The notes: generated from the letters alone by a model not told the origin. Shown: positions 41,800 through 51,080, numbered from the stretch's first letter. The stretch is DNA of 64,000 nt from Herbaspirillum sp. meg3 (GCF_002257565.1 NZ_CP022736.1:5270001-5334000), one strand, 5' to 3'. Program-made: numbers and translations.

Positions 41800-42483
41800 A
41801 TGAAAATATTGGAATCATTGGCACAGGACGTCATTGCCAAACGGCAACCCGCCACCGCGTCGATCGCCGATGCGCTGCGCGACGCCATCCTGAAAGGTGT
41901 GCTCAAGGGCGGCGAGCCTTTGCGGCAGGACGCCATTGCGAAGCAGTTCGCAGTCAGCCAGGTCACGGTTCGCGAGGCTTTGCGGATCCTGGAACATGAA
42001 GGATTGGTGGAGGTCGCGGCACGGCGCGGTGCCGTGGTGTACTCACTGTCGCCGGAGGATGTGGCGGAAATCACCGACTTGCGCGCCACGCTTGAGGGCA
42101 GCCTGATCAAGGCGGCGATGCCGTCTTTGAATGCGCAGGATTTTGAGAAGGCCGAAGCGACAATCAGGCAGCTTGAACAGACCAGCGACGTCGACGAGCT
42201 GATTGCGCTGAACGTGGTTTTCCATCAATGCCTCTATGGCAAAGCCAGCCGCCCGCGCACGACCGCTATTCTCGACCGGCTGAGAATCAGCCTGGAACCG
42301 TATCTGCGGCTGCTATGGAACAAGACCGGTTACAAGAGACAATCGCAGGACGATCATAAAAAGATTCTCGCGCTGTGCCGGGAGAAGAAGATCGCTGAGG
42401 TGGAAAAATTCCTCAGGGTGCATATTGAGAAAACCGGGAGCGAGATTGAGGATTTGCTGAAGAGCCTTGCAACAAAAAGCTGA
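41800..42483 (+). CDS. GntR family (FadR/FCD) regulator
   Basis: 227-residue regulator. The N-terminal winged helix (IADALRDAILKG then GEPLRQDAIAKQFAVSQVTVREALRIL) is followed by the helical FCD ligand domain with the metal/ligand pattern DLRATLEGSLIKAAM, NVVFHQCLYG and DDHKKILALCREK. FCD domains sense small acids such as amino acids or keto acids. The ATG at 41800 has GAGAGG upstream. It is divergent from the HAD/binding-protein/ammonia-lyase cluster and has twin ATTATCGATAAT palindromes in the gap, so it should control that cluster and itself. Confidence 0.9.
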   Translation: MKILESLAQDVIAKRQPATASIADALRDAILKGVLKGGEPLRQDAIAKQFAVSQVTVREALRILEHEGLVEVAARRGAVVYSLSPEDVAEITDLRATLEGSLIKAAMPSLNAQDFEKAEATIRQLEQTSDVDELIALNVVFHQCLYGKASRPRTTAILDRLRISLEPYLRLLWNKTGYKRQSQDDHKKILALCREKKIAEVEKFLRVHIEKTGSEIEDLLKSLATKS

Positions 42484-42870
42484 CGGCCCTCATTTTTTCA
42501 TCTGTAGCATCAGTAATTGGCGCAGGCTACATGTGTTTTTACATCGGCTGCGCCTCAATCCCTCTTGGACTTGAAGCGCCCTTCTCCTTCTCCCCCGCTC
42601 CTGCTTCCGACCACTTCGGCATAAGCCCTCTGCACCAATACGCTTCCGGCTGACTGCCATGAGAGCGAGTCTGCGCAGCAGACTTGCCGTCACCACTGTT
42701 TCAGTACGTCAACACCCCTCAGGAATTCCCCGATCAAATTAGCAAGCGTGTCAGGTTTCCCCCGATATCTGGAGGTATGTCGAAAACGTAAAGTTCACCT
42801 GTGCCCGGCGAATTCGACATTCTTGTAATGGGACAAGAAGGAAACCGCCAAATAATCAGGAAAGAATGCC
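42484..42870. other. Gene-free stretch
   Basis: About 390 bp between the GntR gene and the pilin-like gene with no supportable gene; small frames on the minus strand (near 42490) lack a ribosome site. It includes the probable promoter of the pilin-like gene, whose AAGGAAA and AGGAAAG sites lie near 42838 and 42858. Confidence 0.5.
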
Positions 42871-43368
42871 ATGTTCACCATCAAGAAAAATCGTGTCATC
42901 TGCGCCACCCTCGCTGCCGCCATGCTGGTTTCCGGCGCTCCGGTCATGGCTGCTACCGCAACCGGTACCCTGGTTGTCACTGCAACCGTGCTGGCTTCCT
43001 GCACTGTGGTTGGTTCGACCATCGCCTTCGGCAACTACACCAGCTCGCAAGTTGACCAAACCGGCAACATCGCGGTGCTCTGCACCAACGGCACTTCGTA
43101 CACCATCGGCCTGGATGCAGGCGCCGGTACCGGCGCTACCACCAGCGTGCGCAAACTGACCGGCTCGCTGGGCGGCACACTGAACTACGCGCTCTATCGC
43201 GATTCGGGCCGTACCAACAACTGGGGTTCGACCATCGGCACCGACACACAAGCCGGCACCGGCAACGGCCTGACCCAAAACCTGACCGTCTACGGCCGCA
43301 TCGCCAGCGCACAGACCCCATTGGCCGGCGTCTATACGGACACAGTGACGGTTACGCTGACTTACTGA
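42871..43368 (+). CDS. Spore coat U (SCPU) domain secreted protein
   Basis: 165-residue exported protein. The signal peptide (residues 1-27) ends at MAATA. The mature part is an SCPU/Csu-pilin-like beta sandwich with one disulfide pair (SCTVVGS and AVLCTNGT), Gly/Thr-rich strands, and the C-terminal donor-like pattern VYTDTVTVTLTY, typical of chaperone-usher Csu-type subunits and secreted coat proteins. No chaperone or usher gene lies beside it, so it is either a stand-alone secreted protein or part of a pilus encoded elsewhere. A strong terminator follows at 43387-43416. Confidence 0.85.
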   Translation: MFTIKKNRVICATLAAAMLVSGAPVMAATATGTLVVTATVLASCTVVGSTIAFGNYTSSQVDQTGNIAVLCTNGTSYTIGLDAGAGTGATTSVRKLTGSLGGTLNYALYRDSGRTNNWGSTIGTDTQAGTGNGLTQNLTVYGRIASAQTPLAGVYTDTVTVTLTY

Positions 43369-43386
43369 TTCATTTTCACTACAAGC

Positions 43387-43416
43387 AAAAAGCCCGGCAT
43401 CAGCCGGGCTTTTTTC
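43387..43416 (+). terminator. Rho-independent terminator
   Basis: AAAAAGCCCGGC, 4-nt loop, GCCGGGCTTTTTT: symmetrical stem with A and T flanks, serving the SCPU gene and possibly the convergent hutG gene. Confidence 0.85.
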
Positions 43417-43447
43417 ATTGTGCGATGAAGCGGTGAGGCAACCAGCG

Positions 43448-44254
43448 TCAAGGCCGCGGTAACGCCTGCAACGCCGCCTCCATGATGGTGCGGATCACCG
43501 GCGCGGACTCTTGTGCCAGGTCAGGCCGATAGCCGAAGGGTGGCGTTTCGTCCATGTAAGTGGACTGGCACATTTCCAATTGCACTGCGTGGATGTTGTC
43601 TTGCGGCTGGCCATAATGCCGCGTGATGTAACCGCCTTTGAAGCGGCCGTTCAACACCGAGGTAAAGCGCTGGCCGACGGCGGCCGATGCCGCATGTCCA
43701 ACGGCGTCTTGCACCGCAGGCGCACAGCTGCGTCCTTCGTTGGTGCCTAAATTGAAATCGGGCAGCTTGCCGTCAAAAAGACGCGGCAGACGGCTTGCGA
43801 TGGAATGCGCGTCCCACAGCAGCACGGCGCCATGCAGCGCGCGCAGCCGCGCAAGTTCTGCCTGTAACTGGTCGTGGTAGGGGCGCCAGTACGTCGAAAG
43901 GCGCTCGGCGATTTCTTCTTTTGTCGGGGCCTGACCATCCTGATAGATCGATTCACCGGGAAAGGTCTCCGTCGGGCAAAGCGATGTTGTCGCTTGTCCT
44001 GGATACAGACTCTCGTCACCAGGCGGACGATTGAGGTCAATCACATACCGGGAGTGCGTCGCTTGCAGAATAGTCGCACCCATGGCGTCGGCAAAATCGT
44101 AAAGCTGCGCCAGATGCCAGTCGGTATCCGCCAGCAGATTCGCAGCCGGCGTCAGGCGGTCGGCAATTCCATCAGGAATGTGCGTACCCATGTGGGGAAT
44201 GGAAATGAGCAGCGGCTGCTCTCCACGTTTGAGATTAAAAAAATCAACTGCCAT
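43448..44254 (-). CDS. hutG: N-formylglutamate deformylase
   Basis: 268-residue HutG-type amidohydrolase that cleaves N-formylglutamate to formate and glutamate, the last step of one histidine-degradation route. Family segments are LLISIPHMGTHIPDGI, LLADTDWHLAQLYDFA, RYVIDLNRPPGDESLYPGQ, LWDAHSI and GYITRHYGQPQDNIHAVQLEMCQSTYMDE, the last given as two joined conserved strings. The ATG at 44254 has a GGAGAG site upstream, so it is preferred over 44278. No other hut gene lies within the window, so it is isolated from its pathway here. Metal-binding His and Glu residues are present in the expected places. Confidence 0.88.
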   Translation of the reverse strand: MAVDFFNLKRGEQPLLISIPHMGTHIPDGIADRLTPAANLLADTDWHLAQLYDFADAMGATILQATHSRYVIDLNRPPGDESLYPGQATTSLCPTETFPGESIYQDGQAPTKEEIAERLSTYWRPYHDQLQAELARLRALHGAVLLWDAHSIASRLPRLFDGKLPDFNLGTNEGRSCAPAVQDAVGHAASAAVGQRFTSVLNGRFKGGYITRHYGQPQDNIHAVQLEMCQSTYMDETPPFGYRPDLAQESAPVIRTIMEAALQALPRP

Positions 44255-44378
44255 TGCTGCTCTCCATTCATCATTCAATCAAAGTGCCGTTCTGCGGGTT
44301 GCGCCGAAAAAGACAGTGAACGCATTATCGCCGGGCGCGATTTGCTTCAAGCAACCTCCATGCCTTCTCACACCGGCC

Positions 44379-45284
44379 CTACTTTTTCCCGGCAACCACC
44401 ACCGACGGGCGACGCGCCAGTTCAACAAACGCCTTCAGGTAATCGACATCGACATCCGCTTCGCGTGCGCCCAGAAAAATTTGCTTGGCGATACCCTGGC
44501 GTCCCAGACGCACGGCGACGACATCCATCTTTTCGGCGTATTCTTCCGCCAGCCAGCGCGGCAAGGCGGCGACGCCGCGACCGCTTTCGACCATCTGCAA
44601 CATGATGTCGGTGGTTTCGATGGTCTTGTGACGTTGCGGCGTGATGCCGGCGGGCATGAGGAACTGGTTGTAGATGTCGAGGCGATCGATCGCGACCGGA
44701 TAGGTAATGAGCACCTCATTGCCGAGTTGCGCCGGCCGGATGTGCGAGGCCGTCGCCAGCGTGTGTTTTTTGCTCACGACCAGCACCTGTTCATAGTCGA
44801 ATACCGCCTCAAAATGCAGACCGGGCTTGTAGAGCGGATCGGGCGTCACCAGCAGATCGATCTCGTAGCCGAACAAGGCGCCGATGCCGCCGAACTGAAA
44901 TTTCTGCTTCACATCGACGTCAACATCGGGCCAGTTGGCGAGATAAGGTGATACCACTTTCAACAGCCACTGATAACAGGGGTGGCATTCCATGCCGATG
45001 CGCAAGGTGCCGCGCTCGCCGGAGGCGTATTGACTCATGCGTTCTTCCGCCATGGCCAGTTGCGGCAACACGCGGTTGGCGACGGCGAGCAGATATTCTC
45101 CCGCTTGCGTCAGCCGCAGGCTGCGGCCTTCGCGCAGCCAGATGTCGGTGCCGAGCTGTTGTTCGAGCTTCTTGATGGCGTGGCTGAGCGCCGACTGCGT
45201 GAGAAACAACACGTCCGCCGCTGCGGTCAGGGACCCCTGCTTATCGACTTCCTGAATGATGGCGAGATGGATGCGTTCTAGCAT
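44379..45284 (-). CDS. metR: LysR family regulator MetR
   Basis: 301-residue LysR regulator. The N-terminal helix-turn-helix reads AIIQEVDKQGSLTAAADVLFLTQSALSHAIKKLEQQLG. It ends near residue 60. The effector domain (GTLRIGMECHPCYQWLLKVV, KPGLHFEAVFDYEQVLVV) is characteristic of MetR, which binds homocysteine and activates metE. The gene is divergent from metE, the classic arrangement, with a 121-bp gap carrying a near-match to the MetR site. It likely represses itself and activates metE when homocysteine accumulates. Confidence 0.92.
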   Translation of the reverse strand: MLERIHLAIIQEVDKQGSLTAAADVLFLTQSALSHAIKKLEQQLGTDIWLREGRSLRLTQAGEYLLAVANRVLPQLAMAEERMSQYASGERGTLRIGMECHPCYQWLLKVVSPYLANWPDVDVDVKQKFQFGGIGALFGYEIDLLVTPDPLYKPGLHFEAVFDYEQVLVVSKKHTLATASHIRPAQLGNEVLITYPVAIDRLDIYNQFLMPAGITPQRHKTIETTDIMLQMVESGRGVAALPRWLAEEYAEKMDVVAVRLGRQGIAKQIFLGAREADVDVDYLKAFVELARRPSVVVAGKK

Positions 45285-45302
45285 GGCGGCCTTTTTAATC
45301 CA

Positions 45303-45315
45303 TGAACAGGATTAA
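45303..45315. promoter_or_regulatory. Candidate MetR binding site
   Basis: TGAACAGGATTAA differs at one position from the E. coli MetR consensus TGAA-N5-TTCA. It lies in the metR-metE gap, about 20 bp after the metR start; an ATTAATTGATTAAT palindrome follows it. Confidence 0.4.
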
Positions 45316-45405
45316 TTGATTAATGAGAAAACACCATTTTACTTCATGGATAACGAAGACTAACCTTCGCCTACCGGACAACTTAAGTAGGATGAAGAAG
45401 ACATC

Positions 45406-47718
45406 ATGGTCACCACACACAATTTAGGCTTCCCCCGCATCGGCGCGAAGCGCGAACTGAAATTTGCACTCGAATCGTATTGGAAAGGCGAATCGTCGCG
45501 CGACGAATTGAAAGCGCTGGGCGCGCAACTGCGCCAGCGTCATTGGGCGCATCAGGCTGAGCTGGACTTGGCACCGGTCGGCGACTTCGCCTTTTATGAC
45601 CAGATGCTCGACATGAGCTTCACGCTGGGCAACCTGCCTGAACGGGTGCGCGATTTCCACGGCGACACGCTGGATAACTACTTCCGTGTGGCACGCGGCC
45701 GCTCGGCCAAAGGTCTGGAAGACCACGCCGCGTGCTGCGGCGGCGTGGCCGCCGGTGAAATGACCAAATGGTTCGACACCAACTACCATTACATCGTCCC
45801 GGAATTCACCGCCGATACGGCATTCAAGCTTGACGCATCGCGCCTGCTGGAACAACTGAGCGAAGCCAAAGCGGCGGGCGTGAAAGCCAAACCGGTGATC
45901 GTCGGCCCTGTGACCTATCTGGCGCTGGGCAAGGCCAAGGACGATTCGGACAAGCTGGCGCTGTTGCCGCATCTATTGCCGCTGTATGCAGAATTGCTGG
46001 CTCAGCTCGCCGCGCAGGGCGTGGAATGGGTGCAGATCGATGAACCGATTCTGGTCACCGAATTGTCCGCCGATTGGCAAGACGCTTTCAGCACGGCTTA
46101 TGCCGCGCTGAATAGCAGCAATAGCAGTAATAGCGGTAGGGTCAAACTGCTGCTGGCGACTTACTTCGGCCAGTTGCAAGACAACCTGTCGCTCGCTTGC
46201 CAACTGCCGGTACAAGGCCTGCATCTGGATGCGATCAACGCACGTGCCGAGGTCGATACCGTGATTGCACAATTGCCACAGGATCGCGTGCTGTCGCTGG
46301 GCGTGATCAACGGTCGCAATATCTGGAAGTCCGATCTCAACGCTGCGCTGGAATGGCTGGCGCCGGTTGCCCGCCAACTCGGCGACCGTCTCTGGATTGC
46401 ACCAACGTGCTCGCTGCTGCATGTGCCTGTCGACCTCAACAGCGAACAGAAGCTGGATGGCGAGATCCGTACGTGGCTGGCGTTTGCGATTCAAAAGCTG
46501 GATGAACTGAAGGTACTCGCCACCGCATTAAACCAGGGCCGCGACACCGTCAAGACAGAACTGGACGCCAACCAGGCTGCCGTCAATGCCCGCCGCACAT
46601 CGCCGCGCGTCAACAATCCTGCCGTCAAGGCAGCCGTCGCCGGCATCACCAGGGCAATGGGTGAACGCAAGAGCGCCTATGCCTTGCGCGCCGCTAAGCA
46701 GGCCAACTTGCTGAAGTTGCCGGCATATCCGACGACGACTATCGGTTCTTTCCCGCAGACCGCCGAGATCCGCCATGCACGCAGTGAGTTCAAGGCCGGC
46801 AAGCTGAACGAAGCCGACTACAAAGTCGCCATGCAAGCCGAGATCGCCCGCAGCGTGCGCGAACAGGAAGCCCTGGGCCTGGACGTACTGGTGCACGGCG
46901 AAGCCGAGCGCAACGACATGGTGGAATACTTCGGCGAACAACTCGACGGCTACGCGTTCAGCCAGTTTGGCTGGGTGCAGTCCTATGGTTCGCGCTGCGT
47001 GAAGCCGCCCATTCTGTTCGGCGACATTGCACGTCCGAAGGCGATGACGGTCGCATGGAGCCAGTATGCGCAATCGCTCACCGCCAAACCCATGAAGGGC
47101 ATGCTGACCGGCCCGGTCACGATCCTGAACTGGTCGTTCGTGCGTGATGATCAGCCGCGCTCGGTGTCGTGCTACCAGCTCGCGCTGGCCATTCGTGAAG
47201 AAGTGCTCGACCTTGAAAAGGCCGGCGTGCGCGTCATCCAGATCGATGAAGCGGCCTTGCGTGAAGGCCTGCCGCTGCGACAATCGCAATGGAAGCAATA
47301 TCTGGACTGGGCGGTCGAATCCTTCCGCATCACCGCCAACGGTGCGCAGGATGAAACGCAGATCCACACGCACATGTGCTATTCGGAGTTCAACGACATC
47401 ATCGAATCGATCGCCGATATGGATGCGGACGTCATCACCATCGAGACCTCGCGCTCCGACATGGAGCTGCTGGATGCCTTCGACAACTTCAACTACCCCA
47501 ACGAGATCGGACCCGGCGTCTATGACATCCACTCGCCGAACATTCCGACGCAGCAGCACATGGTGCAGTTGATGAAGAAGGCCGCCGAGCGCATTCCCGC
47601 CGGACGCTTGTGGGTGAATCCGGATTGCGGCCTGAAGACCAGGGCATGGGAAGAAGTGATTCCTGCGCTGACCAATATGGTTGCTGCAGCCCGGGAGCTG
47701 CGCGCAGTGCATTCTTAA
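45406..47718 (+). CDS. metE: Cobalamin-independent methionine synthase
   Basis: 770-residue 5-methyltetrahydropteroyltriglutamate-homocysteine methyltransferase. The N-terminal barrel begins TTHNLGFPRIGAKRELKFALE and the C-terminal barrel begins near residue 446 with TTIGSFPQTAEIR. The zinc ligands are His656 and Cys658 in HTHMCYSEF and Cys741 in NPDCGLKTR, matching E. coli His641, Cys643 and Cys726 with a constant offset of 15; the fourth is probably Glu680. An unusual feature is an in-frame 9-nt repeat at 46111-46137 coding Asn-Ser-Ser, Asn-Ser-Ser, Asn-Ser-Gly. It is divergent from metR. Confidence 0.97.
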   Translation: MVTTHNLGFPRIGAKRELKFALESYWKGESSRDELKALGAQLRQRHWAHQAELDLAPVGDFAFYDQMLDMSFTLGNLPERVRDFHGDTLDNYFRVARGRSAKGLEDHAACCGGVAAGEMTKWFDTNYHYIVPEFTADTAFKLDASRLLEQLSEAKAAGVKAKPVIVGPVTYLALGKAKDDSDKLALLPHLLPLYAELLAQLAAQGVEWVQIDEPILVTELSADWQDAFSTAYAALNSSNSSNSGRVKLLLATYFGQLQDNLSLACQLPVQGLHLDAINARAEVDTVIAQLPQDRVLSLGVINGRNIWKSDLNAALEWLAPVARQLGDRLWIAPTCSLLHVPVDLNSEQKLDGEIRTWLAFAIQKLDELKVLATALNQGRDTVKTELDANQAAVNARRTSPRVNNPAVKAAVAGITRAMGERKSAYALRAAKQANLLKLPAYPTTTIGSFPQTAEIRHARSEFKAGKLNEADYKVAMQAEIARSVREQEALGLDVLVHGEAERNDMVEYFGEQLDGYAFSQFGWVQSYGSRCVKPPILFGDIARPKAMTVAWSQYAQSLTAKPMKGMLTGPVTILNWSFVRDDQPRSVSCYQLALAIREEVLDLEKAGVRVIQIDEAALREGLPLRQSQWKQYLDWAVESFRITANGAQDETQIHTHMCYSEFNDIIESIADMDADVITIETSRSDMELLDAFDNFNYPNEIGPGVYDIHSPNIPTQQHMVQLMKKAAERIPAGRLWVNPDCGLKTRAWEEVIPALTNMVAAARELRAVHS

Positions 47719-47730
47719 GCGTTCGTAGAA

Positions 47731-47769
47731 AGCGCCACGGCGCTGCGTCCTGCCGACGTAGCGCCGTGG
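47731..47769 (+). terminator. Hairpin downstream of metE
   Basis: CGCCACGGCGCT and AGCGCCGTGGCG: a perfect 12-bp stem 12 bp after the metE stop, with an 8-T run 20 bp further on. Likely the metE terminator, although the T run is not immediately adjacent. Confidence 0.6.
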
Positions 47770-47839
47770 CGGTAATGCCATCCCGAAGGTTTTTTTTCTG
47801 ATAGTGACTGAGCGTCGCAGTCTGACGCCGTCTGAGGTC

Positions 47840-48130
47840 TTAGCTCACCGGTATCAGTTTGCTGACGTGCAGGTCGGCGCGATCCTTCAAAGCGCCACCG
47901 AGAGTGGCCAATGCAGCACCGCGCTCATGCGCGTCCAGATCCGCCATGCTGCTCCACCGCTCAATCATGATCAGCCGGTTCGGTTCGTTCATATCCTCAT
48001 GCAAGACGTACAGTTCACAGCCTTGTTCCAGGCGCACGGCGGCAACGGCTGTACGCAGCGCATCGACGACCGCATGGCGATGACCGGGATGGGCAGTAAT
48101 GGTGGCGACGACGGCGATAGGTTGAGTCAT
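47840..48130 (-). CDS. Antibiotic biosynthesis monooxygenase (ABM/YgiN) family protein
   Basis: 96-residue dimeric alpha/beta-barrel protein. The motif HPGHRHAVVDALRTAV follows a short strand, then CELYVLHEDMNEPNRLIMIERWSSMADLDAHE, which is the ABM core, with the conserved WSS and H. Members are quinol monooxygenases or small quinone-handling proteins; the active-site residues cannot be assigned further. The ATG at 48130 is chosen over a longer frame. It is separated from the SDR gene upstream in transcription by a strong terminator hairpin. Confidence 0.85.
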   Translation of the reverse strand: MTQPIAVVATITAHPGHRHAVVDALRTAVAAVRLEQGCELYVLHEDMNEPNRLIMIERWSSMADLDAHERGAALATLGGALKDRADLHVSKLIPVS

Positions 48131-48225
48131 TTTGGTTTCCTTGCGTGGTGAATACGTCCGGCCATTGTCGCTGATATCGGCACATGGCGTAGCCATATCC
48201 GATTTGTTTCAGTTTCAATGAAAAA

Positions 48226-48263
48226 TGACAAATCGCCTCCCCTGGACAGGTGGCGATTTGTCA
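48226..48263 (-). terminator. Terminator of the SDR gene
   Basis: TGACAAATCGCC (48226-48237) and GGCGATTTGTCA (48252-48263) form a perfect 12-bp stem; on the minus strand it is followed by TTTTT. It lies about 40 bp beyond the stop of the SDR gene. Confidence 0.75.
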
Positions 48264-48301
48264 GCCGCATCCGATCAAAGTCAGACCAGCATCTGGCTGG
48301 A

Positions 48302-49060
48302 TCAGACTGGAATCGGATTCTCAATCAGCGACAGGTTAAAGCCATTGAACATGGCATGTTCACCTGGGCCTGGATTGGCGCGCAACGGACGTACTGCTTC
48401 GACGATCACTTCCTCGGCGTCGCTTCCCAGCGCAAGCATGGTTTCGGCGATGAACGCGTCAAGCGGCATGGCACGTGGATCGCCGCTCTTCCTGACCAGA
48501 TCCGTGTCTACCCATGGCGGGGCGATCTCTTGTACGCGCACGGTGGTGTCGCGCAACATGAAGCGCTGCGACATCGCATACGAATGCAGCGCTGCCTTGG
48601 ACGCGGAATACACCGCCGTCGCTGCCAGCGGAATGTAAGCCAGCACGGACGTGTTGTGAATGATGGTCGCACGCGGCTGACGCTTGAGCTGGTCAATCAG
48701 CGCCGAGGTCAGGCGGATCGGGCCGAGCAGGTTGGTGTCGAGAATGCTGCGCGATACCTTGTCGTCAATCTGTGCACCGGCGTCGTCGAACGGCATGATG
48801 CCGGCATTGTTGATCAGCACGTTCAGCGCCGGATAGCGCGCCGTCAGTGTCTTTGCAGCGGCATCGATGCTGGCCGGGTCGGCAATGTCGATCTCGATGG
48901 AGGCCATGCCGGGATTGGCGGCGACGACTTCATCCAGCAATGCTTTGCGACGGCCGCCGATGATGACGGTGTTGCCGCGTGCGTGCAACGCTTCGGCCAG
49001 TCCGCGGCCGATGCCGGAGGCGCCGCCGGTGATGAAGATGGTGTTGTCGGTGAGTTTCAT
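48302..49060 (-). CDS. SDR family oxidoreductase (DltE-like)
   Basis: 252-residue short-chain dehydrogenase. The cofactor motif is TGGASGIGRGLAEAL at residues 11-25, the NNAG motif is LINNAGIMPFD near residue 85, the catalytic Ser lies in NTSVLAYIP and the YxxxK is YSASK near 149. The tail AMFNGFNLSLIENPIPV is typical of the DltE/YciK-like atypical SDRs. It is transcribed 50 bp downstream of another SDR of the same strand, so the two probably form an operon, divergent from an AraC-type regulator. Confidence 0.9.
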   Translation of the reverse strand: MKLTDNTIFITGGASGIGRGLAEALHARGNTVIIGGRRKALLDEVVAANPGMASIEIDIADPASIDAAAKTLTARYPALNVLINNAGIMPFDDAGAQIDDKVSRSILDTNLLGPIRLTSALIDQLKRQPRATIIHNTSVLAYIPLAATAVYSASKAALHSYAMSQRFMLRDTTVRVQEIAPPWVDTDLVRKSGDPRAMPLDAFIAETMLALGSDAEEVIVEAVRPLRANPGPGEHAMFNGFNLSLIENPIPV

Positions 49061-49111
49061 GATGGGTCTTTCGTCAAGTAAATAGTTAAGCAGGCAGGCG
49101 GACTGAAATGA

Positions 49112-49912
49112 TCAGTTCGCCGTGAGATAGCGCGGCGCGACCGCTTTGTTCGACAAACGGGGCAACATGACCTGACGAGCGGCTTCATACGCTTCCCACG
49201 CGCCGGCGTCGTGCAGCGATGGAATCGTGACCAGCTCGCCGCGATCGAAACCGACCAGTGCGGCGTCGACCATGTTGTCAGCAGTCATGACGATGTTCGG
49301 ATCGAGGTTTTCCACCGGCAGTCCGCCGATATCCCAGAATTCCGTTGCCGTTGCGCCGGGCAATACGGCCTGTACACGCACGCCTTGGGATGCCAGCTCG
49401 TGATGCAGGGATTGGCTGAAGGCATAGACGAATGCCTTGCTGCCGCCATAGACGCCGTTGAGGATTTCCGGTGCGATGCCGACGATGGAGGCGATGTTGA
49501 TGATGCGACCGGCGCCGCGTGCCACGAAGCCCGGTACGGCGGCATAAGTCAGGCGGGTCAGCGCAGTAACGTTAAGGTCGATCAGTTGCGTCATTTTGTC
49601 GACGTCGCTCGACAGCAGCGGCGCGTGGGTGCCGATGCCGGCGTTGTTGACCAGCAAGGTGATGCTGGCATCGCTGCGCAGCTTGGCTTCTACCTGCGCC
49701 AGCGAGGACTTGTCGTTGAGGTCGGCAACCAGCACCTCGACGGTACGACGGGTTTCATTGGTGATGCGGTCAGCCAGTGCATTGAGGCGGTCACGGTTGC
49801 GGGCGACCAGAATCAGGTCGTAACCGCGTTTGGCCAGGCGGTCGGCATAGATGGCGCCGATGCCCGAAGAGGCGCCGGTGATGAGGGCAGTACCTTGGTG
49901 TGCTTGCGTCAT
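49112..49912 (-). CDS. SDR family oxidoreductase
   Basis: 266-residue short-chain dehydrogenase. TGASSGIGAIYADRL (residues 12-26) binds the cofactor, NNAGIGTHAPLL is the NNAG segment, INIASIVGIAPEI holds the catalytic Ser and YGGSK is the YxxxK. It is the first gene of a two-SDR minus-strand unit divergent from a GlxA-type regulator, with an inverted repeat in the gap. Specificity is unknown; the SDR pair with a DJ-1-containing AraC regulator suggests a response to reactive carbonyl or a small organic inducer. Confidence 0.9.
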   Translation of the reverse strand: MTQAHQGTALITGASSGIGAIYADRLAKRGYDLILVARNRDRLNALADRITNETRRTVEVLVADLNDKSSLAQVEAKLRSDASITLLVNNAGIGTHAPLLSSDVDKMTQLIDLNVTALTRLTYAAVPGFVARGAGRIINIASIVGIAPEILNGVYGGSKAFVYAFSQSLHHELASQGVRVQAVLPGATATEFWDIGGLPVENLDPNIVMTADNMVDAALVGFDRGELVTIPSLHDAGAWEAYEAARQVMLPRLSNKAVAPRYLTAN

Positions 49913-49951
49913 GATGTTGCTCCTGTGTCAGTCGTGTGTCGGATAAGTTGG

Positions 49952-49969
49952 CCTAAGCGTCGGCTTAGG
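49952..49969. promoter_or_regulatory. Inverted repeat in the SDR/AraC gap
   Basis: CCTAAGC-GTCG-GCTTAGG: a perfect 7-bp dyad with a 4-nt centre, 40 bp upstream of the SDR start. Possible operator of the divergent AraC-type regulator. Confidence 0.4.
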
Positions 49970-50097
49970 GACAACTGCTCATTTGTTTGAATGCATGGAC
50001 ACATGATAGGGACGCTTGACGTTGTCTCAAATGACGTTTATGGTCATGTTTTAGGACATAGGTCGGAATTCAGACAATATCGGACAAAGGAACAGAC

Positions 50098-51045
50098 ATG
50101 CATCGCGTCGGCTACTTACTGCAGGATGGGTTTCAGATCATGGCGGTGGCGACACAGGCGGTGTTCGAGTACGCGAACATGGTCGCCGGCGAACCCTTTT
50201 ATGAGGTCGAGAACTATTCTTTGGCCGGAAAAGAAGTGCGTTCGTCCCTCGGCTTGCGCGTCGAAACGCGGGTGCCGACTGCACGGACGCAGGTGGATAC
50301 CTGGATCGTCGCCGGCGTCGGTGATCCGCTGAGTTTTCCGGCTTCGGGCCAAGAGCAAGCCTTCCTGAAAAAAGCCGCCACGCGCGCGCGGCGTGTCGCC
50401 GCCATTTGCACAGGCGGGTTCGTGCTGGCAGAGTCGGGATTGCTGGAAGGACGGCGCGCCACCACGCATTGGTATTTCGCGCGCGAGATGCAGAAGCGCT
50501 TTCCGGACATTCAGGTGGAAGATGATCGGATCTACATCGTTGACGGCCCGATCTGGACGTCGGCAGGCATGACGGCAGGACTGGATCTGGCGCTGGCGAT
50601 GGTAGAGAAGGATCTGGGCAGCGACGCAATGCGCTCGGTCGCACACAAGCTGGTGATGTATCAGCGCCGCTCAGGCGGACAATCGCAGCATTCCGAAATT
50701 CTCGATCTGTCGCCGAAGTCGGATCGGATTCAGAATGCCCTGAACTATGCGCGCAAGAATCTCAACAAGGAGTTGACCGTCGATGAGTTGGCGGAATCGG
50801 TCAACCTCAGTCCGCGTCAGTTCAGCCGTGTGTTCACTGAAGAAACCGGCCAGTCGCCGGCCAAAGCCATCGAAGGATTACGCCTGGAAGCAGCACGACT
50901 GATGATTGAACAAAGCCGCCATCCGCTGGAAGTGATCGCCAGAGAGACGGGCTTTCGCGACCGTCGTCACATGCGGGAAGTATTCATGCGCGGATTCGGC
51001 GTGCCGCCGCAGGCGATCCGGCGCGATGTGCGCGAGGCGAGATAG
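50098..51045 (+). CDS. GlxA-type AraC regulator with DJ-1/PfpI domain
   Basis: 315-residue fusion: an N-terminal DJ-1/PfpI (class I amidotransferase-like) domain (about 1-185) with the nucleophile-elbow cysteine C104 in AAICTGGFVLAE, and a C-terminal AraC helix-turn-helix (about 215-315; LTVDELAESVNLSPRQFSRVF and ETGFRDRRHMREVFMRGFG). GlxA-like proteins respond to small ligands in cis. It is divergent from the two-SDR unit and probably regulates it. The ATG at 50098 leaves only about 5 residues before the first beta strand (VGYLLQDGFQIM), which fits the fold. Confidence 0.9.
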   Translation: MHRVGYLLQDGFQIMAVATQAVFEYANMVAGEPFYEVENYSLAGKEVRSSLGLRVETRVPTARTQVDTWIVAGVGDPLSFPASGQEQAFLKKAATRARRVAAICTGGFVLAESGLLEGRRATTHWYFAREMQKRFPDIQVEDDRIYIVDGPIWTSAGMTAGLDLALAMVEKDLGSDAMRSVAHKLVMYQRRSGGQSQHSEILDLSPKSDRIQNALNYARKNLNKELTVDELAESVNLSPRQFSRVFTEETGQSPAKAIEGLRLEAARLMIEQSRHPLEVIARETGFRDRRHMREVFMRGFGVPPQAIRRDVREAR

Positions 51046-51080
51046 CAGGGATGGCTGAGCGCCCTGCTTTACGCTTGTGT

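Noticed and set aside
42490..42696. Possible small minus-strand gene
   Set aside because: Low-complexity Arg-rich frame without ribosome site, in an intergenic region.
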